Assembly: GCF_006739205.1 (NCBI RefSeq)
Contig: NZ_AP019720.1
Span: 992,001 to 1,056,000, forward strand
Direction of reading: 5' to 3'
Length of the DNA: 64,000 nucleotides
Source of the DNA: Streptococcus mutans
GTDB lineage: Bacteria; Bacillota; Bacilli; Lactobacillales; Streptococcaceae
Positions 38,057 through 48,841 of this stretch are shown piece by piece. Numbering within the stretch: position 1 is the first letter of the stretch; every line of letters starts with the position of its first letter. The position numbers were made by a program, and so were the translations under genes. The notes under the pieces were generated by a model. That model was given only the letters and a program-made list of their open reading frames with translations, was not told the origin of the DNA and ran no database searches.

Positions 38057-39136
38057 ATGAATATTTATGATCAACTTCAGGCGGTTGAAGATCGTTATGA
38101 AGAATTAGGAGAATTGCTTTCAGATCCAGACGTCGTCAGTGATACCAAGCGTTTTATGGAATTATCGCGAGAAGAAGCCAATAGCCGCGAAACAGTTGCT
38201 GTCTATCGTGAGTACAAGCAAATCGTTCAAAATATTGCTGATGCGCAAGAAATGATTAAAGATGCTAGTGGTGATCCTGAACTTGAGGAAATGGCCAAGG
38301 AAGAGTTGAAAAACTCCAAGGTAGCAAAGGAAGAATACGAAGAAAAACTGAAATTTCTCCTTTTACCAAAAGATCCCAACGATGATAAGAATATTATTTT
38401 AGAAATTCGTGGTGCTGCAGGCGGTGACGAAGCCGCTCTTTTTGCTGGTGATCTTTTGAATATGTACCAAAAATATGCTGAAAATCAAGGCTGGAAATTT
38501 GAGGTGATGGAGGCTTCTACCAATGGTGTCGGCGGACTCAAGGAAGTCGTTGCTATGGTTTCAGGACAGTCTGTTTATTCTAAACTCAAATATGAATCGG
38601 GTGCCCATCGAGTTCAACGTGTTCCTGTAACAGAAAGTCAAGGTCGTGTCCATACCTCAACAGCAACAGTTCTCGTCATGCCCGAAGTTGAAGAAGTCGA
38701 ATATGAAATAGATCCAAAAGACTTGCGTGTGGATATCTATCATGCTTCAGGTGCTGGTGGGCAAAATGTCAATAAAGTAGCAACTGCGGTTCGTATTATC
38801 CATTTGCCAACCAACATTAAAGTTGAAATGCAAGAAGAGCGCACCCAGCAGAAAAATCGTGATAAGGCTATGAAAATTATCCGTGCGCGTGTAGCAGACC
38901 ACTTTGCGCAAATTGCTCAGGATGAACAAGATGCTGAACGAAAATCAACAGTTGGTACGGGAGACCGTTCAGAGCGTATTCGTACCTATAATTTTCCGCA
39001 AAACCGTGTCACAGATCACCGTATTGGGCTGACACTTCAAAAATTAGACAGTATTTTGTCAGGCAAGTTAGACGAAGTCATTGACGCTCTTATTCTTTAT
39101 GATCAAACACAAAAATTAGAAGAGCTTAATAAATGA
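38057..39136 (+). CDS. prfA: Peptide chain release factor 1
   Basis: A 359-residue factor that reads UAA and UAG and frees the peptide. The GGQ motif is in GAGGQNVNK (near residue 230), and [16 protein letters not shown] carries the codon-recognition region. Its last four bases overlap prmC, whose product methylates this GGQ glutamine. Confidence 0.97.
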   Translation: MNIYDQLQAVEDRYEELGELLSDPDVVSDTKRFMELSREEANSRETVAVYREYKQIVQNIADAQEMIKDASGDPELEEMAKEELKNSKVAKEEYEEKLKFLLLPKDPNDDKNIILEIRGAAGGDEAALFAGDLLNMYQKYAENQGWKFEVMEASTNGVGGLKEVVAMVSGQSVYSKLKYESGAHRVQRVPVTESQGRVHTSTATVLVMPEVEEVEYEIDPKDLRVDIYHASGAGGQNVNKVATAVRIIHLPTNIKVEMQEERTQQKNRDKAMKIIRARVADHFAQIAQDEQDAERKSTVGTGDRSERIRTYNFPQNRVTDHRIGLTLQKLDSILSGKLDEVIDALILYDQTQKLEELNK

Positions 39137-39969
39137 TGAATTATGGACAAGTTTTTGCCCAATATGAATCAGAACTTGAAGCTTTGGGAGAAGAAAAGGA
39201 AAGTTTGGCCTACGTTTTTAAAGATTGTAAGGGTTGGAATCAGACAGATTTTATCCTTCAACAGCCACAAGAAATTGCTGAAGCGGATCTGACTAAACTT
39301 GAAGAAAGCATGCAACAATTAAGGCAGCATATCCCTGCTCAATATATCACAGGAAAAGCTTACTTTGCTGACTTAATCCTATCGGTTGATGAACGTGTTT
39401 TGATTCCAAGGCCAGAAACAGAAGAATTAGTCAAATTTATCTTAAAAGAAAATCAGCATAGAAGCTTTGCTAAACTTTTAGACATTGGTACAGGCAGCGG
39501 TGCTATTGCTTTGGCTCTTGCAAAAGCTCAGCCAGATTGGCAAGTATGGGCTAGCGATATTTCAGAAGATGCTCTTAATTTAGCACAGGAAAACGCTACT
39601 GTTAATCAAGCAGCTGTGACCTTTTTGCAGTCAGATATTTTTAGTCACATTTCAGATAAATACGATATTATTGTTTCTAACCCACCTTATATTTCTTTAA
39701 GGGATCAAGATGAAGTTGAACAGAATGTTTTGACACACGAACCCCATTTAGCGCTTTTTGCTGATAATGATGGCTTAGCTTTCTATCAGAAGTTAGCTTT
39801 AGAAGCTGAGCATTATTTAAAACTTACAGGTAAAATTTACTTAGAAATTGGCTACAAGCAGGGAGAAGCAGTTTCTCAGCTTTTTGAAAGACAGTTCCCA
39901 AATAAGCGTGTTCGCCTTTTGCAGGATAGTTTTGGCAAGGATAGAATGGTTGTGGTTGACGATGGATAA
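39133..39969 (+). CDS. prmC: Release factor glutamine methyltransferase
   Basis: A 278-residue SAM enzyme (HemK) that methylates the GGQ glutamine of release factors. Motifs: [17 protein letters not shown] near residue 116 and the catalytic NPPY near residue 181; RPETEELV upstream is also typical. Two consecutive ATG codons overlap the prfA stop. Its end overlaps the sua5-like gene by eight bases. Confidence 0.95.
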   Translation: MMNYGQVFAQYESELEALGEEKESLAYVFKDCKGWNQTDFILQQPQEIAEADLTKLEESMQQLRQHIPAQYITGKAYFADLILSVDERVLIPRPETEELVKFILKENQHRSFAKLLDIGTGSGAIALALAKAQPDWQVWASDISEDALNLAQENATVNQAAVTFLQSDIFSHISDKYDIIVSNPPYISLRDQDEVEQNVLTHEPHLALFADNDGLAFYQKLALEAEHYLKLTGKIYLEIGYKQGEAVSQLFERQFPNKRVRLLQDSFGKDRMVVVDDG

Positions 39970-40552
39970 AATTGAAGAAGCACTTAGAGAGGGACAGGCA
40001 GTTGTTCTGCCAACAGAAACCGTCTATGGTCTTTTTGCTCAAGCTTTGAGCAAAAGAGCTGTTGATAATGTTTATGATTTAAAAAAACGGCCACGCGAAA
40101 AAGCAATGAACTTAAACGTTGCCTCTTTAGAAGATATTTTGGCTTTTTCAAAAGAGGCACCAGCTTATTTGGCAGAACTCTATAAAGCTTTTTTACCGGG
40201 TCCCTTAACCATTGTCTTGAAAGCTAACGAAAAAGTGCCAGCTTGGATTAATGGCGGTTTATCAACTGTTGGTTTCAGGGTCCCCGCCCACCCTCAAACT
40301 CTAGCCTATATCAAACAGACTGGTCCTTTAATTGGCACTTCAGCTAATTTATCTGGTCAAGCAAGTGGTTTGGTTTATCGGGAAATTCAAGAGGCTTTTG
40401 CTAATCGTTTATTAGGTATTCAGGATGATAAGGCAATAAAAGGAAGAGACTCGACTATTTTAGATATTTCAAGTTCCCGAGCAAAGATTCTGAGACAAGG
40501 AGCGCTTACACAGGACGCTATTCAAGCGCATGTGAAAGATATAAGATTTTAA
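39962..40552 (+). CDS. Threonylcarbamoyl-AMP synthase (Sua5/YrdC/TsaC family)
   Basis: A 196-residue protein making threonylcarbamoyl-AMP for the tRNA t6A37 modification. Seen: VVLPTETVYGLFAQAL (residues 14-29), KRPREKAMNLNV and the later SANLSGQASG. I start it at the ATG at 39962 ([12 protein letters not shown]), inside the end of prmC; a long in-frame extension from 39848 has no likeness to the family. It lacks the Sua5 C-terminal extension, so it is the short TsaC-like form. Confidence 0.9.
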   Translation: MDKIEEALREGQAVVLPTETVYGLFAQALSKRAVDNVYDLKKRPREKAMNLNVASLEDILAFSKEAPAYLAELYKAFLPGPLTIVLKANEKVPAWINGGLSTVGFRVPAHPQTLAYIKQTGPLIGTSANLSGQASGLVYREIQEAFANRLLGIQDDKAIKGRDSTILDISSSRAKILRQGALTQDAIQAHVKDIRF

Positions 40553-40561
40553 GGAGAAAAA

Positions 40562-41824
40562 ATGATTTTTGATAAAGATAATTATGAAGAGTACGATAGA
40601 GAAGTCTGGGAAGCTATTCACGCAGAAGAAAAGCGACAGCAAAACAATATTGAATTAATTGCCTCTGAAAATGTGGTTTCTAAAGCAGTCATGAAGGCGC
40701 AGGGGTCTATTTTGACTAATAAATATGCTGAAGGTTATCCTGGCCGTCGTTATTATGGCGGTACAGACTATGTTGATGTAGTTGAGAGTTTGGCTATCGA
40801 ACGTGCTAAAAGACTTTTTGGTGCTAAATATGCTAATGTTCAACCCCACTCTGGTAGTCAAGCGAATGCTGCAGCTTATATGGCACTTATCAAGCCCGGT
40901 AATACTGTTATGGGCTTAGATTTGGCTGCTGGTGGTCATTTGACACATGGCTCCCCAGTTAGTTTTTCTGGGCAAACCTATAACTTCATAGCTTACAATG
41001 TTGATCCTGAAACAGAAGTTTTGAATTATGAACAAATTTTAAAACAGGCTGAAGAAGTGCAGCCTAAGTTAATTGTTGCTGGGGCATCTGCTTATTCTCA
41101 TATCATTGATTTTAAAAAATTCCGTGACATTGCAGACCAAGTTGGTGCAAAACTTATGGTTGACATGGCCCACATTGCTGGCTTGGTTGCTGCCGACTTG
41201 CATCCAAATCCTGTACCTTATGCTCATATTACAACAACAACGACTCATAAAACTCTTCGTGGCCCTCGCGGTGGGCTCGTCTTGACCAATGATGAAGATT
41301 TAGCTAAAAAAATCAATTCTGCTATCTTCCCTGGTTTGCAAGGTGGTCCTTTGGAACATATTGTTGCGGCCAAGGCTATCACTTTCAAGGAAAATTTAGA
41401 TCCTGCTTTTAAAGTTTATGCGCAAAAAATTATTGAAAATTGCCAAGCAATGGTAGAAGTTTTCAATGCTCACGAAAAATTCCGTGTTGTTTCTGGTGCT
41501 AGTGAAAACCATCTTTTCCTCGTTGATGTCACACAAGTTGTTGAAAACGGTAAAGTGGCTCAGAATATTTTAGATGATGTTCATATCACATTGAATAAAA
41601 ATTCTATTCCTTTTGAAAAGCTGTCACCGTTTAAAACTTCAGGTATTCGCATTGGAACGGCAGCAGTAACAGCGCGTGGTTTTGGTCCTGAAGAATGCCG
41701 TAAAGTGGCTGAATTGATTGTTAAAACCCTTGAAAATACCGAAAATGAAGCAGTGTTAGAAGAAGTGCGTCAAGAAGTTAAACTTTTGACAGATGCTTTC
41801 CCACTTTATGAGAATCTTGTATGA
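40562..41824 (+). CDS. glyA: Serine hydroxymethyltransferase
   Basis: A 420-residue PLP enzyme converting serine and tetrahydrofolate to glycine and methylene-THF. The PLP lysine lies in [14 protein letters not shown] (near residue 226). AAGGAG precedes the ATG. The stop overlaps the following gene by four bases. It works with fhs (50872) in one-carbon supply. Confidence 0.97.
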   Translation: MIFDKDNYEEYDREVWEAIHAEEKRQQNNIELIASENVVSKAVMKAQGSILTNKYAEGYPGRRYYGGTDYVDVVESLAIERAKRLFGAKYANVQPHSGSQANAAAYMALIKPGNTVMGLDLAAGGHLTHGSPVSFSGQTYNFIAYNVDPETEVLNYEQILKQAEEVQPKLIVAGASAYSHIIDFKKFRDIADQVGAKLMVDMAHIAGLVAADLHPNPVPYAHITTTTTHKTLRGPRGGLVLTNDEDLAKKINSAIFPGLQGGPLEHIVAAKAITFKENLDPAFKVYAQKIIENCQAMVEVFNAHEKFRVVSGASENHLFLVDVTQVVENGKVAQNILDDVHITLNKNSIPFEKLSPFKTSGIRIGTAAVTARGFGPEECRKVAELIVKTLENTENEAVLEEVRQEVKLLTDAFPLYENLV

Positions 41825-42798
41825 TGGATTTGTATTTAAAAAAGATTGTCATTCACCAATTTACTCCAGATGATACTGAGCTCATTCTTTCGGATAAATG
41901 CTTAACTATTACACCCAATTTAGATACTTATTTTCGAAAAAAAGTAGGTAAAGTTTTTTCTGACGAAGCTAGGCGTGGTCAGTTTGATAGTGGTAATGTC
42001 TTTCTTAGTTATTTGACAGATGACTTTTTAGAGTCCTCCAAGAAAATTGCCCACCTTTGGAAAGAAGAATTCGTTATCAGTGACAATCAAAAAACGAATG
42101 ATTTAGTTTTTCTTCAGTTTGATAAAGAGGGCATTGAGCATTTTGCTTTCTTAAGACTAGCTCTAAAGGAGAGTTTAACGCATATTATTGATGATGGCGA
42201 TAGCCCTCTGCGCCTGACACAAAATAATTTGCCATCTGCTGCACAAACACCAGATGAAGCTTTAATTATCAATCGTCAAAATCAGCAGTATTATCTTATT
42301 GAAAAGCGCATTAAGCATAATGGCTCTTTTGCTAATTATTTTTCAGAGAATCTTCTTCAAGTTAAGCCTGAACAATCAGTTAAAAAGTCCATTAAGATGA
42401 TGGAACAGACAGCACAAAAAATTGCTGATAATTTCAATCAAGATGACTTTGCTTTTCATGCAAAGATGAAAGCCGCCATTTATAAAAATTTGGAAGAAGA
42501 TCAGGAATTATCACCAGAAAAATTAGCCGATCAGCTCTTTGATTCCAATCTGACAGCGCGTTTAAATTTTATTGATGACTTGAAAGAAACAATCCCAGAG
42601 TCAATCAAAGTTTCTGATATCGATCATTCTCGTCAAACTAAAAAATTGGAGAATCAAAAACTGTCTCTTTCCAATGGAATTGAGCTTTTAGTACCCAATC
42701 ATATCTATCAGGATGCAGAATCTGTTGAATTTATCCAAAACCAAAATGGAACTTATTCTATTTTGATCAAAAATATCGAAGACATACAAAGTAAATAA
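41821..42798 (+). CDS. Nucleoid-associated protein, YejK/NdpA family
   Basis: A 325-residue protein of PF04245: [14 protein letters not shown] at the start, the [17 protein letters not shown] region near residue 122 and a long mixed helical middle. In proteobacteria the family binds the nucleoid; the streptococcal role is not known. Two consecutive ATG codons are possible starts. A lysozyme-like gene follows one base later. Confidence 0.8.
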   Translation: MMDLYLKKIVIHQFTPDDTELILSDKCLTITPNLDTYFRKKVGKVFSDEARRGQFDSGNVFLSYLTDDFLESSKKIAHLWKEEFVISDNQKTNDLVFLQFDKEGIEHFAFLRLALKESLTHIIDDGDSPLRLTQNNLPSAAQTPDEALIINRQNQQYYLIEKRIKHNGSFANYFSENLLQVKPEQSVKKSIKMMEQTAQKIADNFNQDDFAFHAKMKAAIYKNLEEDQELSPEKLADQLFDSNLTARLNFIDDLKETIPESIKVSDIDHSRQTKKLENQKLSLSNGIELLVPNHIYQDAESVEFIQNQNGTYSILIKNIEDIQSK

Positions 42799-42799
42799 T

Positions 42800-43414
42800 A
42801 TGAAAAAAAAACTAATACGAATCATTCTTTTAGGTCTTCTGATTTTTATCGGATATCAAACTTTTACTACCTATCAGAATGTCAAAAAAGTACTTGCATA
42901 CCGTCCAATGGTGCAGGAAGTTTTAGATGAAAATGATACTAAAACCAATGAAAATTTAGTTTTAGCCATGATTTATACAGAGACAAAAGGCAGAGAAGAT
43001 GATTTAATGCAATCCAGCGAAAGTTCAAGTGGCATTGCTAATACTATTACCGATAGTCGTGAAAGCGTTAAACAAGGTATAACCGTTTTATCTGAAAATT
43101 TAGAAGAAGCGCAGAATAGGAATACGGATGTCTGGACGGCAGTGCAAGCTTATAATTTCGGTAAAAATTATATTCGTTATATTGCTAAGCATGGTGGTAA
43201 GAGTACAATAAAACTAGCCAAACGTTATTCCAAAGATGTTGTAGCACCAAGTCTAGGAAATAAAACAGGAGAAACATATCACTATCATAATTTAGTAGCA
43301 TTCTATTATGGTGGCGGTGAGCTTTATAAAGACGGCGGCAATATCTATTACGCTAAGCAGGTCAAACTAAATCTCTCCTTAATTAAGTTTGTTGCTGCTT
43401 TCCAAAGAAAGTGA
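42800..43414 (+). CDS. Lysozyme-like peptidoglycan hydrolase (PvaA/CwlT-like)
   Basis: A 204-residue protein with an uncleaved or signal-anchor hydrophobic start (residues 5-22) and a lysozyme-like domain (about 45-200). The catalytic Glu is likely in IYTETKG, and SSESSSGIANT and AVQAYNFG match the soluble lytic transglycosylase-like fold of pneumococcal PvaA. In pneumococcus the same gene also follows the glyA region. Extracellular wall work is inferred. Confidence 0.82.
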   Translation: MKKKLIRIILLGLLIFIGYQTFTTYQNVKKVLAYRPMVQEVLDENDTKTNENLVLAMIYTETKGREDDLMQSSESSSGIANTITDSRESVKQGITVLSENLEEAQNRNTDVWTAVQAYNFGKNYIRYIAKHGGKSTIKLAKRYSKDVVAPSLGNKTGETYHYHNLVAFYYGGGELYKDGGNIYYAKQVKLNLSLIKFVAAFQRK

Positions 43415-43423
43415 GTTTTATTG

Positions 43424-45157
43424 ATGAGATCATTACTTATCTATTTTAAGGGGTATCTCAAAGAAACCATACTTGGCCCCGTCTTCAAACTTTTAGAGGC
43501 CTCTTTTGAATTGCTAGTTCCCTTGGTTATTGCCAAAATGGTTGATCGTTATATTCCTCATAATGATAAAAATCATCTTTATTTGATGATTTTCTTTCTG
43601 GTTTTATTAGCTTGTTCCAATATTACGGTGGCTCTTATTGCCCAATATTGTTCTGCTAAAGCAGCAGTGGGCTATACTAAACAGCTTAGTCAAAGTCTTT
43701 TTCAAAAAATCATGCGCTTGCCCAAGGAAAAACGCGATGAATTGACAACGTCAAGTTTAGTGACACGTTTGGTTAGTGATACCTTTCAAATTCAAACTGG
43801 CATTAATCAATTCTTGCGCCTTTTTCTTAGAGCACCGATTATTGTTTTTGGTTCAGTCTTGATGGCTTTTCTAATTAGTCCCAGAATTACCATTTGGTTT
43901 TTCCTGATGGTTTTTGTCCTTTTTGCTTTAGTTTATCTCATGTCTGTTGTGGTCAATCCTCTCTATGATAAGATTCGCCGTCTAACTGATAAAATTGTTG
44001 GTTTAACTCGTGAACAATTAGAAGGAAGTCGTGTTATTCGTGCTTTTGGTCAAATAAAAGCAGAAGAGGAGAATTTTCAAAAAACGAATCAAGATTATAC
44101 GGATTGGCAAATTAAAACAGGTTATATTTCAACCTTAATAACCCCTCTGACCTATTTAGCTGTCAATGTCACCTTGATTGTTGTCATTTGGCAGGGACAA
44201 ATTGCTATTTCACATCATTATTTGAGTCAGGGAATGCTAATTGCGCTAGTCAATTATTTGCTGCAAATTCTGGTAGAGCTTTTAAAATTAACGATGTTGG
44301 TTTCTTCTTTGAATCAGAGTTTCATCAGCGCTAGACGAATCACTCAGGTTTTTGACCAAGAGGAAGAAGATGTTTTAGCGCCTTTGCAATCTCAACTCGT
44401 TTCGGATGATGTCCTTGTTAAAGTGACAGATATGATTTTTTCCTATCCTCAGGCTGCTAAATCAGCTCTTGAAAGAATTTCTTTTGCTGTTGGACAAGGA
44501 GAATTCTTTGGTATTATTGGCGGGACTGGTTCTGGAAAGTCTAGTTTAATTCAAGTTCTGTTGCGTCTTTATCTCCCTCAAAAGGGCAATGTCGCTATTT
44601 TTAAGGACAAAAGGAGTGCAAAAACCATCAAGGAATGGCGAAATTGGGTTAGTCTGGTTCCTCAAAAGGCAGAACTCTTCACAGGAACGATTCGTTCTAA
44701 CTTGTTGCTTAGTACAGAAAAACAAGTCAGTGATGAGCAGCTTTGGCAAGTGCTTGATATAGCTCAGGCTAGCGATTTTGTTAATCAGAAGCCAGGAAAA
44801 CTTGATGCCCAAGTAGAAGCCTTTGGAAGGAATTTTTCAGGCGGACAGAGACAGCGTTTGACTATTGCTAGAGCTTTATTAAAAGAAGCACCTTTGCTGA
44901 TACTAGATGACGCCACTTCAGCTCTTGATTATTTAACAGAAGCAAAACTCTTACAGGCTATCAAGGATAATTTTAAGAAGACGACACTTATTATGGTATC
45001 TCAAAGGACTAACAGTCTTTCTAAGGCAGATAATATTTTGGTTTTGGATCAAGGAAAGCAAGTGGCATTAGCCGATCATGCTAAGCTTTTACAAACCTGT
45101 TCGCTTTATCAGGAAATTCATTACTCGCAACATCCGCAAGAGGAGGTTGTCAAATGA
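43424..45157 (+). CDS. Heterodimeric ABC exporter, subunit A (degenerate site)
   Basis: A 577-residue half-transporter: six spans in residues about 10-300, then the ABC domain with Walker A GGTGSGKSS, signature FSGGQRQR and Walker B LLILDDATSALD, where the catalytic glutamate is Asp. That change marks the non-catalytic half of heterodimers such as BmrC/PatA. I use the ATG at 43424; a TTG precedes it. It overlaps subunit B by four bases. Likely multidrug or peptide export; the substrate is unknown. Confidence 0.9.
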   Translation: MRSLLIYFKGYLKETILGPVFKLLEASFELLVPLVIAKMVDRYIPHNDKNHLYLMIFFLVLLACSNITVALIAQYCSAKAAVGYTKQLSQSLFQKIMRLPKEKRDELTTSSLVTRLVSDTFQIQTGINQFLRLFLRAPIIVFGSVLMAFLISPRITIWFFLMVFVLFALVYLMSVVVNPLYDKIRRLTDKIVGLTREQLEGSRVIRAFGQIKAEEENFQKTNQDYTDWQIKTGYISTLITPLTYLAVNVTLIVVIWQGQIAISHHYLSQGMLIALVNYLLQILVELLKLTMLVSSLNQSFISARRITQVFDQEEEDVLAPLQSQLVSDDVLVKVTDMIFSYPQAAKSALERISFAVGQGEFFGIIGGTGSGKSSLIQVLLRLYLPQKGNVAIFKDKRSAKTIKEWRNWVSLVPQKAELFTGTIRSNLLLSTEKQVSDEQLWQVLDIAQASDFVNQKPGKLDAQVEAFGRNFSGGQRQRLTIARALLKEAPLLILDDATSALDYLTEAKLLQAIKDNFKKTTLIMVSQRTNSLSKADNILVLDQGKQVALADHAKLLQTCSLYQEIHYSQHPQEEVVK

Positions 45158-46899
45158 AAGCTAGAAATAATAAAAATACCTTAAAGCGCTTGACTGCTGA
45201 CTTTCTTAAGCAGAGAATTTTGGTTTTTCTTGCCTTATTGGGTACTTTGATTCAGGTCAGCCTAACGGTTTATCTCCCAGTTCTAATTGGGCAAGCAGTT
45301 GATGCTGTTCTTGCTAAAAATGTCCAGAAAATCTTACCGACAATCTTGATTAGCATGATTCTTGTTGTTGCCTTTAATACCATTATCCAATGGATCAATC
45401 CCTTGACTTACAATCGTTTGGTTTTCACTTATAGCCAGAAGCTTCGGCAGAATATCATTGAAAAACTTTATCGCCTCCCTTTATCTTATTTGGATAAGCA
45501 TTCTTCAGGTGATTTAGTCAGTCGTATAACAACGGATGTTGAACAATTATCCAACGGACTTTTAATGGTTTTTAATCAGTTTTTCGTAGGTATTTTGACT
45601 ATTTTGTTAACCATCATAACAATGGCGAAGCTAGACTTTTTTATGATGATTTTGGTACTGGTCTTAACACCACTTTCCTTATTTGTTGCTCGTTTTATTG
45701 CTCAAAAGAGTTATCATCTTTATCAAAGACAAACCAGAGCCAGAGGAGCATTTACTCAACATATTGAGGAGAGTCTTCGTCAGGAAAGTTTGATTCAAAG
45801 CTTCAATGCTCAAGATCAATTTATTCACACTTTTGATCATCTAAATAGCAAATATGCTAAGTATTCACAAGGTGCTATTTTCTATTCATCTACAGTCAAT
45901 CCCGCGACACGTTTTATCAATGCCTTAATTTATGCGCTCTTAGCTGGTATCGGAGCATTACGCATTATGAATGGGAATTTTACTGTGGGGCAATTGACCA
46001 CTTTCTTGAATTATGTCACTCAATATACCAAACCCTTTAATGACATTTCAGCCGTTCTATCTGAATTACAAAGTGCTTTAGCATGTGCAGAACGTCTCTA
46101 TATGATTCTTGATGAAAAGGATGCTAAGGATGATGGCAAGAAAGAATTAGTCAGTGAATCTGTTAAAGGTGCTATTGCCTTTGATAAGATTAGTTTTGGT
46201 TATGATGAGAAACAAACTCTGATTAAGAATTTGTCTGTCAATATTCCACAAGGTTCCAAAGTGGCTATCGTTGGTCCTACAGGGGCTGGAAAATCAACTC
46301 TCATTAATTTGCTGATGCGATTTTATGATTTGCGAGAAGGGCAAATACTGCTAGATGGGCAAGCAATCACTGATTATAGTAAAGCTTCTTATCGTCAGCA
46401 GATTGGTATGGTCTTACAAGAAACTTGGTTGAAAACGGCTACTGTTTTGGAAAATATTGCCTTTGGTTATCCTGAAGCTAGCCGCGAGCAAGTGATTGCA
46501 GCGGCAAAAGCAGCTAATGCCGACTTTTTTATAAAACAACTTCCTCAAGGTTACGATACTTTTTTGGCCGATGCAGGAGAATCCCTATCACAAGGGCAAA
46601 GGCAATTGTTAACGATAGCACGAATTTTTGTTCATATTCCTAAAATATTAATCTTGGATGAAGCAACTTCCTCCATTGATACACGAACAGAAATCTTGGT
46701 CCAAGAAGCATTTGAAAAGCTTATGAAAGGACGGACCAGCTTTATTATTGCACATAGATTGTCAACTATTCAAAGCGCAGACCTTATCTTAGTTATGGTA
46801 GATGGCAATATTGTTGAACAAGGAAATCATAAAGACTTGATGCAGAAAAAAGGTGTCTATTATCAAATGCAGACAGCACAGGATAGCCTTGAAAGCTAA
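45154..46899 (+). CDS. Heterodimeric ABC exporter, subunit B
   Basis: A 581-residue half-transporter: six spans, then Walker A GPTGAGKST, signature LSQGQRQL (Gly to Gln at the third position) and Walker B LILDEATSSID with the catalytic glutamate intact. Together with subunit A it gives one active ATP site and one regulatory site. AGGAGG lies 12 bases before the ATG within the end of subunit A. Confidence 0.9.
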   Translation: MKARNNKNTLKRLTADFLKQRILVFLALLGTLIQVSLTVYLPVLIGQAVDAVLAKNVQKILPTILISMILVVAFNTIIQWINPLTYNRLVFTYSQKLRQNIIEKLYRLPLSYLDKHSSGDLVSRITTDVEQLSNGLLMVFNQFFVGILTILLTIITMAKLDFFMMILVLVLTPLSLFVARFIAQKSYHLYQRQTRARGAFTQHIEESLRQESLIQSFNAQDQFIHTFDHLNSKYAKYSQGAIFYSSTVNPATRFINALIYALLAGIGALRIMNGNFTVGQLTTFLNYVTQYTKPFNDISAVLSELQSALACAERLYMILDEKDAKDDGKKELVSESVKGAIAFDKISFGYDEKQTLIKNLSVNIPQGSKVAIVGPTGAGKSTLINLLMRFYDLREGQILLDGQAITDYSKASYRQQIGMVLQETWLKTATVLENIAFGYPEASREQVIAAAKAANADFFIKQLPQGYDTFLADAGESLSQGQRQLLTIARIFVHIPKILILDEATSSIDTRTEILVQEAFEKLMKGRTSFIIAHRLSTIQSADLILVMVDGNIVEQGNHKDLMQKKGVYYQMQTAQDSLES

Positions 46900-46955
46900 T
46901 AATCATTATCATCAGATTAGTTTTTGATAGTAAATATTCTTTGAATATAAAGTAA

Positions 46956-46998
46956 AAAATGCTTGAAATACGTTTTAAACGCGTCATTCAAGCATTTT
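46956..46998. terminator. Bidirectional terminator between the exporter genes and pgm
   Basis: AAAATGCTTGAA (46956-46967) pairs with TTCAAGCATTTT (46987-46998), with A- and T-runs on both sides. Confidence 0.85.
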
Positions 46999-47029
46999 AA
47001 TTTTAACTTAATTTTCAAGAAACGAAGCA

Positions 47030-48745
47030 CTATCCGACGAAATCATTAATTTCTTTTTCGATATTAGCAATTTTAACTTGCGCATCTTCTGAATTATTAC
47101 CAACAGTTGCGATGTAGAATTTGATTTTCGGCTCGGTACCTGAAGGACGGACAGCAATCCAAGACGCATCTGATAGGATATATTTAAGAACATTGCTTGG
47201 AGGAGTCGTTAATTTTTCAATACCATCAGCAGTTGTAGCAGTTTGAGCTTGGAAGTCTTCTAATTTAACGACATCTGTTGCGTTAAATTGTTTCGGAGCA
47301 TCACCACGGAATTTATCCATGATTTTCTTAATCTCTGTAGCGCCATCAACACCTGACAGAGTAACTGAAATGGTTTTTTCAGCGAAGTAGCCGTATTCTT
47401 TGTAAATTTCATCAATGCCATCAGCAAGTGTTAAACCGCGTGAGCGATAGTAGGCTGCGATTTCAGCAACAATCAACACAGCTTGAATAGCGTCTTTATC
47501 ACGAACAAAAGGTTTAATAAGGTAACCAAAGCTTTCTTCAAAGCCGAACATGTAAGTGTGGTTGTGTTTTTCTTCGAATTCTTGAATCTTTTCAGCAATG
47601 AATTTGAAACCAGTCAAGACATTAAACATAGTTGCGCCATAACTTTCAGCAATTTTGCTAACTAATTCAGTTGATACAATTGATTTACAAAGAGCAGCAT
47701 TAGTAGGTAAACTTCCAGCCGTTTTGTGCGCTTCAAGAATGTACTTAGCGATGATAGCACCAATTTGATTGCCAGAAAGATTCTTATAAGATCCATCAGC
47801 TTGGCGAATTTCAACGCCAAGACGATCCGCATCTGGATCGGTTGCAACGAGAACATCAGCATCAACTTGACGTCCTAATTCTTCAGCCAAACGAAAAGCC
47901 TCTTGATTTTCTGGATTTGGTGATTTAACGGTTGAAAAATCAGGGTCTGGCACTGCTTGAGCTTCAACCACTTGAACAGAATCGAAACCAGCTTGTGCCA
48001 AAGCACGACGAGCCAGCATTTCACCAGTACCATGAAGTGGGGTGTAGACAATTTTCATGTCTTTACCGTACTCGTCAATCAATTTTTGGTTGATATTGAC
48101 ATCTTTAACTTCTTTGAGGTACTCAGTATCAACAGCTTCACCGATAACTTCAATTAATCCAGAAGCTTTGCTTTCTTCTAAATCAGCTAATTCAATTGAA
48201 AATGGATCATTAATGGCACGAATAAAATCTGTTAGAGCATCCGCATCAAAAGGAGGCATTTGTCCCCCATCTTCACCATAAACTTTGTAACCATTAAATG
48301 GTGCAGGGTTATGACTGGCTGTTACCATAATACCCGCAAAAGTTCCTAAATGGCGTACAGTAAATGATAACTCTGGAGTTGGACGAAGAGATTCAAAGAC
48401 ATAAGCTTTAATACCGTGTTTTGCTAAAACCTGAGCAGATTCAAAGGCGAATTCTTGAGAGAAATGACGGGAATCGTAAGCAATAGCAACACCGCGTTTT
48501 TTGACGTCGTCTCCTTTGGTTTCAATCAATTGGGCAAGTCCTTCAGTTGCTTGACGAACGACGTAAATATTGATCCGATTAGTTCCAGCGCCAATATAAC
48601 CACGCATGCCCGCTGTACCAAACTCAAGATTAGTATAGAAAGCATCTTCCTTGGTCTTTTCATCCATTGCTAATAATTCTTGATGAAGATAGTCGGGAAG
48701 TTTAGCATAAGCTAACCATTTTTGATAATTTTCTTGATATACCAT
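47030..48745 (-). CDS. pgm: Phosphoglucomutase
   Basis: A 571-residue alpha-D-phosphohexomutase interconverting glucose-1- and glucose-6-phosphate, linking glycolysis with wall and capsule precursors. The phosphoserine loop is TASHNPAPFNGYK (near residue 145), the metal loop DPDADRLG near residue 305, the sugar loop GFEESFGYL, and the phosphate-binding RPSGTEPKIKFY near the C-terminus. AAAGGAG precedes the ATG. It is monocistronic by layout. Confidence 0.96.
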   Translation of the reverse strand: MVYQENYQKWLAYAKLPDYLHQELLAMDEKTKEDAFYTNLEFGTAGMRGYIGAGTNRINIYVVRQATEGLAQLIETKGDDVKKRGVAIAYDSRHFSQEFAFESAQVLAKHGIKAYVFESLRPTPELSFTVRHLGTFAGIMVTASHNPAPFNGYKVYGEDGGQMPPFDADALTDFIRAINDPFSIELADLEESKASGLIEVIGEAVDTEYLKEVKDVNINQKLIDEYGKDMKIVYTPLHGTGEMLARRALAQAGFDSVQVVEAQAVPDPDFSTVKSPNPENQEAFRLAEELGRQVDADVLVATDPDADRLGVEIRQADGSYKNLSGNQIGAIIAKYILEAHKTAGSLPTNAALCKSIVSTELVSKIAESYGATMFNVLTGFKFIAEKIQEFEEKHNHTYMFGFEESFGYLIKPFVRDKDAIQAVLIVAEIAAYYRSRGLTLADGIDEIYKEYGYFAEKTISVTLSGVDGATEIKKIMDKFRGDAPKQFNATDVVKLEDFQAQTATTADGIEKLTTPPSNVLKYILSDASWIAVRPSGTEPKIKFYIATVGNNSEDAQVKIANIEKEINDFVG

Positions 48746-48812
48746 AATAATGCAAAGCTCCTTTTTGAAAATTTCTGTTAAAATATTTAACCGCTTTCAT
48801 TATATCACTTTC

Positions 48813-48841
48813 AAAAAAAAAAATCACGTTTTCACGTGATT
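48813..48841 (-). terminator. Terminator of the PanT-like gene
   Basis: Minus strand AATCACGT-gaaa-ACGTGATT followed by about nine T; the stem includes the stop codon of the gene. Confidence 0.8.

Noticed and set aside
48057..48281. Open frames on the plus strand opposite pgm
   Set aside because: They mirror the pgm coding strand, have no ribosome sites and no family motifs.
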